A DNA stretch of 64,000 nt, taken from NCBI GenBank assembly GCA_965207385.1, contig CBDBLZ010000018.1, positions 124,001-188,000 of the forward strand, given 5' to 3'. How positions within the stretch are numbered: position 1 is the stretch's first letter; each line of letters starts with the position of its first letter. The stretch comes from CAZXEU01 sp965207385. GTDB taxonomy: Bacteria > Bacteroidota > Rhodothermia > Rhodothermales > Bin80. Shown in pieces: positions 54,367 through 62,045 of the stretch. The notes under the pieces were generated by a model. It saw only the letters and a program-made list of their open reading frames with translations. It ran no database searches and was not told the DNA's origin. The translations under genes were made by a program, and so were the position numbers.

Positions 54367-56412
54367 ATGCTGCAGGGTTACCGGGCACGTATGGCTTTCA
54401 AGGCTTCGTTTGCGCTGTATGTGCTGACGCTATCCGGGCTGGGGCAGGCTGCCGGCCAGGTCGTGCCCGCTGATACGATCCTGCGCCACCATATCCCCGG
54501 TGAGATCGTTGTAAGGGGTCAGGGCGAGCCTGCAGAAAGGCGCACAGCCAACACCATGCAGCGTGTACCGCTCGCGGCCATTGCCGGAGCTGATGCTCCC
54601 GCCATTGAAGGTGCCTTGCGCCGAATTGCGGGCCTTCATCTTCAGACCAATTCCCGGGGCGAGACCCTGGCATACCTTCGCGGCGCAGGAGAGCGTCAGA
54701 TGGCCGTGTTTTTTGACGGCGCGCTGCTCAACGTTCCCTGGGATAACCGCGTTGATCTGGGTCTGGTGCCGTCAGACGTGGTTGGCGAGATCATCGTTGC
54801 AAAGGGAGTTCCGTCTGTGCTCTACGGTACAAACGTTTTGGGAGGCGCGCTGAACATGATCTCCCATGACCTGACCCACCCGGGTCGCTATACGCACTTT
54901 ACCGCCGGTGGGGGATCCATGGGCGTGCGACGCGCGAGCCTGGCCCACCTCGGCCGGCACAACAGGGTTAGCTATGCCTTTTCGGGCGGCGTGGCGAGTC
55001 GCGACGCGTTTGCGGTGTCCCGGCGCGCCGACTTGCCCTTCGGCCAGGACGAAACAAGGCGGCGTACCAACACGGACCGGGAATCCGTCAACCTGTTCGG
55101 ACGCATCACGTACGGCACCGAGGAAGGGGCCCGCTTCGGACTGTCGATCTTGAGCGTGGACGGAAAAAAGGGCGTCGCCCCCGAGGGCCACGTAGATTCG
55201 CGCCACGTACCGGTGCGGTACTGGCGCTATCCAGACTGGTCTACGTCCATGGCCATTGCCACGGCCAGTCTACCAATGCAGCGCGCTCTGTTTCGTGGAA
55301 CGTTCTGGGGAAGCACGTTTGACCAGACGATTGAACAGTACGACGGAGCCAGCTATTCTAGGCGTCAGGCGCAGCAGGAAGATGAGGATATTACGGTGGG
55401 CACGCGCCTTACGCTGGAGGCCGACGCAGGTCCGGGGCAGCTGGGCCTGGCCGTGAATGCGCTCACGAGCCGCCACCAGCAAACAGACTCCGATTCCAGT
55501 CCGCAAGCGCTGGATGTCCTGCAGACTTTTCGGCAACATGTCTGGAGCACGGGTGCCGAGTACACCCTTCCCGGAGTCACACGCCTGATTCTGGGCGCGA
55601 GCATTGATGGAATAGCCACTCCGGAGACCGGAAACAAGCCTCCTCGGCGAGCGCAAATGGACTACGGCCTTAACGCAGGGTTTGTCTATTCACCCGCCGA
55701 CGCATGGACAATTCGCGCGGCGGGAGGCAGAAAGGTCCGCTTTCCGACCATGCGGGAGCTGTTCGGCGATGCGCTCGGCAGATTCCTGGTAAACGAAAAG
55801 CTGCGCGCCGAATCCTCTCTCACGTCCGAGATAGCCATCGCCATGGACCGGGCCCGGGTTCGCGCCGGGGCAATAGTCTTCTACCAGCGGACCTTTGACA
55901 CCATTGACCAGCGCATGGTTGTAGTCAAGGGCGAAGACGTGCCTCGGCGTCAGCGCGTCAATCTTGATGGCAGTCGGGTAACGGGTATCGAGCTGGAGCT
56001 GGTCTCGCGCGTAGTGTACGGCCTGGGTATTGAGGGCCATCTGGATCTTGAGGGCAATCTGACCTGGATGAGGCCCAGGGCCCTGCTTCCGGACAGGCAG
56101 GAGCCGCTGGTGGAAAAGCCCGGAATCCTGGGGTTGGCCACGGCGACGTACAGGCATCCCGGCGGCTTCTCCGCCGTCTTTGAAGGCGTGTACACGGGAC
56201 AAGCCCACGGGCTGGCGCCGGATAACGAACTGGTGCCGCTGGCTTCCTCGCTGGTTCTCAATACGCGGATAGCCATGCTGCTGCTCTCCGGACGGTGGGG
56301 AGTTCAATTCTACGGCCGCCTCAACAACGTGACCGATGAAGTGGTTTTGCCGCAACTGGGTCTGCCGGGGCCGGGCCGCGAGGCCGTCGTAGGCATCGAT
56401 ATCACCTTCTGA
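54367..56412 (+). CDS. TonB-dependent receptor
   Basis: 681 residues (ATG 54367, or ATG 54391 giving a tidier signal peptide AFKASFALYVLTLSGL, cleaved after GQ). Plug domain with IPGEIVVRGQGEPAERR (TonB-box-like region), LAYLRGAGERQMAVFFDG and VLYGTNVLGGALNMIS, then a barrel that ends in EAVVGIDITF, with terminal Phe. It lacks the extra N-terminal domain of the receptor at 33.4 kb, which makes it more like iron-complex or vitamin B12 receptors. Substrate unknown. Convergent with the ABM gene, which ends on the next base. Confidence 0.9.
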   Translation: MLQGYRARMAFKASFALYVLTLSGLGQAAGQVVPADTILRHHIPGEIVVRGQGEPAERRTANTMQRVPLAAIAGADAPAIEGALRRIAGLHLQTNSRGETLAYLRGAGERQMAVFFDGALLNVPWDNRVDLGLVPSDVVGEIIVAKGVPSVLYGTNVLGGALNMISHDLTHPGRYTHFTAGGGSMGVRRASLAHLGRHNRVSYAFSGGVASRDAFAVSRRADLPFGQDETRRRTNTDRESVNLFGRITYGTEEGARFGLSILSVDGKKGVAPEGHVDSRHVPVRYWRYPDWSTSMAIATASLPMQRALFRGTFWGSTFDQTIEQYDGASYSRRQAQQEDEDITVGTRLTLEADAGPGQLGLAVNALTSRHQQTDSDSSPQALDVLQTFRQHVWSTGAEYTLPGVTRLILGASIDGIATPETGNKPPRRAQMDYGLNAGFVYSPADAWTIRAAGGRKVRFPTMRELFGDALGRFLVNEKLRAESSLTSEIAIAMDRARVRAGAIVFYQRTFDTIDQRMVVVKGEDVPRRQRVNLDGSRVTGIELELVSRVVYGLGIEGHLDLEGNLTWMRPRALLPDRQEPLVEKPGILGLATATYRHPGGFSAVFEGVYTGQAHGLAPDNELVPLASSLVLNTRIAMLLLSGRWGVQFYGRLNNVTDEVVLPQLGLPGPGREAVVGIDITF

Positions 56413-56715
56413 TCAGCGATCCGTCCCGCAATCCACGACCACACTGCTGTGTGCGACGGCGGGCGCCGCAAAGAAGGCCGATGCAGTCTGCCAGGTTTCC
56501 TGGAAGAAGCTGCTTTCGCGGTAGCGTTCCAGTGCTTCGGCAGAATGCCAGTGGCTGTACGACGTGAAAATGTTGGGGAAGCGTTCGTCCTGCCAAAGCT
56601 CCAGGTAACCACAACCCGGAAAGGCCCTGATCCCGGCACTCACCTCCTTGAACACTTCCAGGAAGGCAGGGACGGCTTCCGGGCGCAGCGTCATGCGAAC
56701 GGTACGAATGAGCAT
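56413..56715 (-). CDS. Antibiotic biosynthesis monooxygenase (ABM) domain protein
   Basis: 100 residues from ATG 56715. Pattern of the dimeric ferredoxin-like ABM fold: MLIRTVRMTLRPEA, FLEVFKEVSAGIRAFPGC, ELWQDERFPNIFTSYSHW, LERYRESSFF. Members include small quinone monooxygenases and haem-degrading enzymes, and many of unknown use. The end (VVDCGTDR) is not conserved. 14 bp downstream of pyrF on the same strand, so probably co-transcribed. Confidence 0.82.
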   Translation of the reverse strand: MLIRTVRMTLRPEAVPAFLEVFKEVSAGIRAFPGCGYLELWQDERFPNIFTSYSHWHSAEALERYRESSFFQETWQTASAFFAAPAVAHSSVVVDCGTDR

Positions 56716-56729
56716 CGTCCTGGTAGAGC

Positions 56730-57551
56730 TTACTCGGGAACCATGCCGCAGGCTGCCATCTGCCTCTGCAGGCTCCGGGCCTGTTCCGCGGCGCATTCTG
56801 CAAAATCCCGTCCGGCTGATGCGTAGAGGATCTGGCGGCTGCTGCAGACCAAAAGCGGTCCCTCGACCTGCTGCAGATCCTCGAGTCTTCCGCCCTGCGC
56901 GCCGATCCCCGGAATGAGCATGGGCTGTCCGGGGCACAGTTCGCGGAGCCTCGACAGGCGGCCCGGGCTGGTAGCGCCCGCAACCAGGCCGGCTGTACCC
57001 GGCCACCGGCTGTTCCAGGTTGCGATTTGCCGTGCAACATGTTCGGACACAGTTACGCCATCCGCGACCAATTCCTGCAGGTCGCGGCCGCTTGGATTTG
57101 AGGTACTGGCAAGGACAAACGCGGCCTTGTCCCCGTAGGCCAGAAAGGGAGCTGCGGCATCACTGCCCATGTACGGCGCCACCGTGCAGGCATCGAATCC
57201 CAGGACCTCGAATACTGCCCTGGCATAGAAGCGTGCCGAATTGCCGATGTCGCCGCGCTTGGCGTCCGCCACGGCAATAAGTCCCTCCGGGATGCGTGCC
57301 AGAGCGTCTTCCAGCGCGGCGTAAGCGTCCGATCCCAAGGCCTCGTAGAATGCGAAGTTGACCTTGAAGCCGCAGGCGTAGGCTTCGGTGGCGGCGATGA
57401 TCTCCCTGTTGAACCGCACCACGGCCTGGGCAGTGCCATGCCTGTCCAGGAGATGGCGCGGTATCCGCGCCGGATCCGGGTCCAGCCCCACACACAGCAC
57501 CGATCGATTGCTGCGCTGTATGTCGAGGAGACGCGTACAGAATTCCGGCAT
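56730..57551 (-). CDS. pyrF: Orotidine 5'-phosphate decarboxylase
   Basis: 273 residues from ATG 57551. Last step of UMP synthesis. The catalytic Lys-Asp array is seen in VADAKRGDIGNSA (Asp-x-Lys-x-x-Asp), with LCVGLDPDPARIP at the phosphate/nucleotide entry and FKVNFAFYEALG before it; the type-2 (longer, mycobacterial-like) PyrF form is indicated by length and by ATSPGRLSRLRELCP. The frame is open further upstream but without conserved sequence. Followed by the ABM gene. Confidence 0.94.
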   Translation of the reverse strand: MPEFCTRLLDIQRSNRSVLCVGLDPDPARIPRHLLDRHGTAQAVVRFNREIIAATEAYACGFKVNFAFYEALGSDAYAALEDALARIPEGLIAVADAKRGDIGNSARFYARAVFEVLGFDACTVAPYMGSDAAAPFLAYGDKAAFVLASTSNPSGRDLQELVADGVTVSEHVARQIATWNSRWPGTAGLVAGATSPGRLSRLRELCPGQPMLIPGIGAQGGRLEDLQQVEGPLLVCSSRQILYASAGRDFAECAAEQARSLQRQMAACGMVPE

Positions 57552-58024
57552 GAACGAGGTGTCTAAGGCGTTCCCTTCGGGCCTGCAAGATACGGTGGCG
57601 GCGCGGCAGATACGCCGGGCGTGCTTTCCGCGCGGGAGCCCCAATACTGTGGTTGGCGCCGGAGTAGGCCCGTGCGCCATCGGGGGCGTGCGGACCAGGA
57701 CGGGTGGCGGCGCGGTGCACTCGGTGGATACGGCAGCCAAGCGGCGAGCCCCGGCACCAAGGCCCCGGAGATGCCAGACGAAGGGCTCGGCCTGGCGCCT
57801 CGGTCACTCAGAGCACTTTACGCCACGGCATCAATCTGTGCGAAAGCTTCCGGTCTAGCCGGGCGACGCAACGCAGTACCGGTCCACACACCGACAATTC
57901 CAGCTCAGGTAAGTGGCAAGGCCCCCTCATCAACGCGCAATGACGCGGCTGAAGCTATACGGGTAGAACCCGAGCGACCAAGAGCGACTAGCCGAGACAA
58001 ACCCCGATTGGGGCCAGACGGACT
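57552..58024. other. Intergenic region without recognisable gene
   Basis: 473 bp upstream of pyrF and downstream of the redoxin gene. No convincing frame or RNA gene. A short hairpin (CCCC, GATT, GGGG) near 58002-58013 lies just past the redoxin stop and on the minus strand is followed by TTTG, so it may end that transcript. Confidence 0.4.
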
Positions 58025-58657
58025 TTAGCTCTTGTACTTAACCGAGCAGCCGTAAGGGCGGGACGTCTCGACCGAAACCGCCTTGCCGCTCAAAGCTTCG
58101 TCCAAAGCCGCCCGGACATAGTTGTTGGCGTCCTTGGTTTTCTCGTAACTGGCCCGAGGTTGGTCGTCGATGCCGCCTTTGTAGATCAGCACACCTTCCT
58201 TGTTTATGATGTACATGTGCGGGGTCGTTATTGCCCCGTACATCTTGCCGACATCACCTTCAGGATCCAACAAAATGGCGGACTGCATGCCGCCCATCTT
58301 CTCTTTTTCCGCATTCATGGCGTCCGCTTCGTAATAGCCCTGCGTGCCCGGAGCCGACGAAACAACCGACAGCCACACGACATCCTTCTCGATGTATTCT
58401 TCCTGCAAAGCAGGCATATTGCCCGTTTTGTAATGGCGCTCGACATAAGGGCATCCGAAGTTCAGCCATTCCAACACGACGAATTGCCCCTGAAGATTTT
58501 GTAGCTCGTAGTCGTTGCCGTCCGTGCCCGGGAGCGTGAAACTCGGAGCCGGCTCACCGATGACCGCATCGTCGTCAGGGCCGAGTTGCATGCCGACGAG
58601 AACGACCAGGGCGACGGCCAAAACGCAGGCAAAACTGAAGGTGCGCTGATGATTCAT
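58025..58657 (-). CDS. Secreted thioredoxin-like redoxin protein
   Basis: 210 residues from ATG 58657, with a signal peptide or N-terminal anchor (FSFACVLAVALVVLVGMQL). Redoxin/AhpC-like fold: GEPAPSFTLPGTDG, VVLEWLNFGCPYVERHY (one Cys only in the active loop, as in this subfamily), TTPHMYIINKEGVLIYKGGID, and a second Cys in the conserved C-terminal RPYGCSVKY. The start overlaps the stop of dsbD by 4 bp (ATGA), so the two are coupled and DsbD is the likely electron donor. Probably a periplasmic thiol peroxidase or reductase. Confidence 0.88.
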   Translation of the reverse strand: MNHQRTFSFACVLAVALVVLVGMQLGPDDDAVIGEPAPSFTLPGTDGNDYELQNLQGQFVVLEWLNFGCPYVERHYKTGNMPALQEEYIEKDVVWLSVVSSAPGTQGYYEADAMNAEKEKMGGMQSAILLDPEGDVGKMYGAITTPHMYIINKEGVLIYKGGIDDQPRASYEKTKDANNYVRAALDEALSGKAVSVETSRPYGCSVKYKS

Positions 58658-60801
58658 GACGTTGTGGTGGTGATCAATCCATCTTGATTCGACAGAGGTG
58701 CCAACGCGTTTAGCACGATGGACTCGGTCAGCACTTCCGGTAACAGGACGGGAGGCGCGTTGTTTCCCGGATACAGCACGTAAAGCGGTACGCCGCTGCG
58801 TCCGTGAGATTCCAGAGCGCGCGTGATTTCGGCATCCCGACTGGTCCAGTCGGCGCGCATGAGTATCACATTCTTCTGCCGAAACGCCGACATTACGGCG
58901 TCGCTGGTCAGCGTAGTCTGCTTGTTCACCTGGCAGGTGAGACACCACGCGGCGGTAAAGTCCACAAAGACGGGGCGGCCCGCGTCGTCCAACTCGGCGA
59001 CCTTTTCAATGGAAAATGGCGACCATGCGGCATCCGACAATGCAGCGGCAGGCGAAGCTCCCATGGATTCGGCGCCCCGGTAGGCGGAAAAAAGTCCGAC
59101 GCACGCCATGAGCAACGCAATCGAGCGACTAATCAAGCGTGCGCGAAGCGGCACAGTCAACGCCGGCCACCGGCCCAAAATCCACATTGCTGCCGCTAGC
59201 AAAAGCAACCCGACAAGAAGCAGCCCCAGTCCGTTGACGCCGACCTGGTTGCCGAACACCCAAAGCAGCCAAACCATCGTACCCAGCATCGGAAAAGCCA
59301 GCACTTGTTTGAGCGTCTCCATCCAGGGCCCCGGCCGCGGCAGCTTTCCAAGAAGCTGCGGCATGGTCGACAAACATACGTAAGGCAAGGCCATGCCGAG
59401 TCCCAGACAAACGAAAATCAGCAAGGCTTCTGCCAACGGAAGCATGATAGCAGCTCCCAAAGCAGCGCCCATAAACGGCGCGGTACACGGCGTAGCCACC
59501 AACACGGCCAAGGCGCCGTCCGCACACGACCGCGCGACCGGGTGCGCAGATGCGGACTGGCCGCCCTGAGAAATGGCGAACCCGCGCAATTCAAAGACGC
59601 CGAAGAGGTTAAGGCCGATGGCAAGAAATAGAATGGCCATGCCGGCAATAAACAGCGGCGACTGCAACTGGAAACCCCAGCCGATCTGGCCGCCCGTTGC
59701 GCGCAGCAAAAACAGCAAACCGGCCAATACCAAAAAAGAACCTACGACCCCGCCGGCGAATGCCAGCCCGTGCATGAGCCGCGCTCTACCGCCATGTGCA
59801 GTATGCTGCGCAAATCCGAGCACCTTGAGCGACAGTATCGGAAAGACGCAAGGCATCAGATTGAGCAGCAGACCGCCCAACAAAGCAAAAAGAATCAGTA
59901 CGGGTAGCGCCCGAGAATTCTGAGGGGGTGCGGACTGCGCGATTTGTAACGGCGCATCGACGGCCAACGCTCTGGCGGTTCGGTCCGCGTCCAGATACCG
60001 CCCTTCGGCGGCAACAAGTACGCCCCGGAGCCGGTCGGGCGTTCCAGATGCGTAGTCGGAGGCCTGCAAGGCAAAAACAAAGCTGCCATCGTCCTCATGG
60101 ATGGGCTGATCTGCAGCATGCTCCAACACGGTGAGCTCCGACGGGAAGAAATAGGCGCCTCCAAGGTCCGCATCGGCGATGGCCGGCGGCGTCACGCGCA
60201 GTGCGAAAGAATTGGTATAAGCGACGGCCGACGTGTTCCAGGCGGAATTTTCAATTGGAATGGCGGTGCGTGCACGCGCGATATCCTCAAAATGCGCCCC
60301 AGGCTCCGGTGCTTCACTGCGAACCGGCGTTCGCAGCCCCACAGTTTCTTCGGCAAAGAGGCAGACATCTTCACAGATAAGCCAATTGGCCGTCGTCTTC
60401 AGGTCGGCGGTATCCGCCGCCCAATCGCTAGGCGGCGTGATCTCGATCAGAAAGGTCACTTCGTCGGCATAGCCGTAGGATCTAAGCGGTTCGGCGTCGA
60501 TCTTCTTGGGGTACGGCCATTGAATGGCTCCGGCGCTGAAGCCATCAGGCAAATCCCACGTGAGCAAGATGGGCTCGCCGACATCGCCCGGGTTGACCCA
60601 GTAGCTGTGCCAGCCTTCGTCCAATTGGAGCTGCAAACCGACCGTAAACGGCGTGCCGGGCGTTATCCAAGCCGTCTCGCCGATCAAGGCAGCAGAGCTA
60701 TACGGGCTCGGGTCTTCGTCAACGCCTGCGTCCTGCCCGGAAGCTGCGATAGGGCTCCAAAGCAGTCCGAAACAGGCACCCCAACTGATAAGTGATTTCA
60801 T
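58654..60801 (-). CDS. dsbD: Thiol:disulfide interchange protein DsbD/ScsB-like
   Basis: 715 residues from ATG 60801, with signal peptide (SLISWGACFGLLWSPIAASGQ). N-terminal periplasmic domain (about 25-260) with the WLICEDVCLF cysteine pair typical of ScsB-type enzymes; eight membrane segments with the two essential cysteines in LMPCVFPILSLK and ATPCTAPFMGAA; C-terminal thioredoxin domain with AAWCLTC (Cys620 and Cys623). It carries reducing power from cytosolic thioredoxin to the periplasm; the redoxin encoded next (4-bp overlap) is the probable target. Adenine-richer codon use than the neighbours hints at acquisition. Confidence 0.93.
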   Translation of the reverse strand: MKSLISWGACFGLLWSPIAASGQDAGVDEDPSPYSSAALIGETAWITPGTPFTVGLQLQLDEGWHSYWVNPGDVGEPILLTWDLPDGFSAGAIQWPYPKKIDAEPLRSYGYADEVTFLIEITPPSDWAADTADLKTTANWLICEDVCLFAEETVGLRTPVRSEAPEPGAHFEDIARARTAIPIENSAWNTSAVAYTNSFALRVTPPAIADADLGGAYFFPSELTVLEHAADQPIHEDDGSFVFALQASDYASGTPDRLRGVLVAAEGRYLDADRTARALAVDAPLQIAQSAPPQNSRALPVLILFALLGGLLLNLMPCVFPILSLKVLGFAQHTAHGGRARLMHGLAFAGGVVGSFLVLAGLLFLLRATGGQIGWGFQLQSPLFIAGMAILFLAIGLNLFGVFELRGFAISQGGQSASAHPVARSCADGALAVLVATPCTAPFMGAALGAAIMLPLAEALLIFVCLGLGMALPYVCLSTMPQLLGKLPRPGPWMETLKQVLAFPMLGTMVWLLWVFGNQVGVNGLGLLLVGLLLLAAAMWILGRWPALTVPLRARLISRSIALLMACVGLFSAYRGAESMGASPAAALSDAAWSPFSIEKVAELDDAGRPVFVDFTAAWCLTCQVNKQTTLTSDAVMSAFRQKNVILMRADWTSRDAEITRALESHGRSGVPLYVLYPGNNAPPVLLPEVLTESIVLNALAPLSNQDGLITTTTS

Positions 60802-60940
60802 TCCAGCAGATACGCGTTCGGGCAAGTGAATAATACCCGCAGGGCAGCGAAATGGGTCCATGCGCGTCGCATGCCCGGCAGCCGAGGCCATTTCTGCGGC
60901 GGACGGCACAACGCATCAAATGACCCTTCGCGCCAGCCAA

Positions 60941-61865
60941 TCAATCCTTACTGCCGCCCGGCGGACCGACATGGTCATTGACTAACTGCCTGGCTGATTC
61001 GAGCGTGCTTGCCACATGCCGGGCAGGCACACGATCAAGGGTGTACAAGCTGCGAAAGGTCGACGACACATCCTCGTACAGACCCGAAGTGAAACACGCG
61101 GTGCCGGGTCCGATGGCTACGTCCGAAAGCTGTCCGAAGACCGCCGCGGCACTCGCGTCGACATGCTTGACACCTGCGGAACCAATCACGACGGCCTTGA
61201 GCTGCCTTGTGTCGAGTCCGATGATGCTCGCCTTATTATGCGACGAAGTCGCAGTCAACGTGCCGCTCAGCGCCGCCAACGCGGCACGGGCTCCGACGCG
61301 ATCGATCTCCGCTTGCGGGATTTCGGCTCTAGACAGCACCGAATCCAAATTGGACACGGAGGTCAGCGTGTCCAGCTCCTGGCGCTCGAGTCGGTAGGCA
61401 TGCGCCATCCGGCCGGTGATCAGCCCTATGGCCACGGTGATGATCAAGTTGCCAAAGTTGGTCAAATACAACACGGACAGCATCACGACCAGACAAGAGC
61501 GATTCAGTCGAGGAATGCAGTGCTGAATTCGCCAGTCGACGATGTACCAGCCAACCCTGATCAGTACGCCCGCAACGACCGCAAGGGGTATCGGCTCCAC
61601 CAGCGGGGCCAGCCCGAGACCCACGATTGGAATGACGTTGGTACACAAGGCGCCGGCGACGGGTGTGCGTCCGCCGGAGCGAACACTGGTTACGGTCTTC
61701 ATGGTCGTACCCGCGCCGGGAAGAGCGCCGAAAAATCCGGCCACCGTGTTCCCAATGCCCTGTCCGACCGCTTCCTTCGATAGCGTCCCACGCTATTCGC
61801 CGAGGCTCGCACCTCTGCCAGCGGTAACGCTCCCCACGAGTGGCTCTAGCGAATCTCCGCGTTCA
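60941..61865 (-). pseudogene. SulP anion transporter remnant with STAS domain
   Basis: A frame from 61744 down to 60941 reads as the C-terminal part of a SulP-family sulfate/bicarbonate transporter: GQGIGNTVAGFFGALPGAGTT (split: GQGIGNTVAG and FFGALPGAGTT), last membrane segments (GLAPLVEPIPLAVVAGVLI, VVMLSVLYLTNFGNLI), then a STAS domain (VVIGSAGVKHVDASAAA). Upstream the same frame continues as SKEAVGQ but meets TAG at 61793-61795, with faint similarity up to about 61865 and nothing beyond. The N-terminal half of the channel is absent, so the protein cannot transport. Confidence 0.8.
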
Positions 61866-62045
61866 GGGCAAGGTTTGGTCCAGTAGGGACAGACCAAGGT
61901 TCGCGCGATCACCCGCCCACCGCATTAGGCCCTGGAAAAGATCTACGTTGCGTTCCACGCCCGTCTGGGCGGGCTGCGGCCGGTGCCAGCCATTCCGCGT
62001 GAATCCGCTCGGGCCGGGAAAACAGGCCAGTATCCGGCACGCGCG

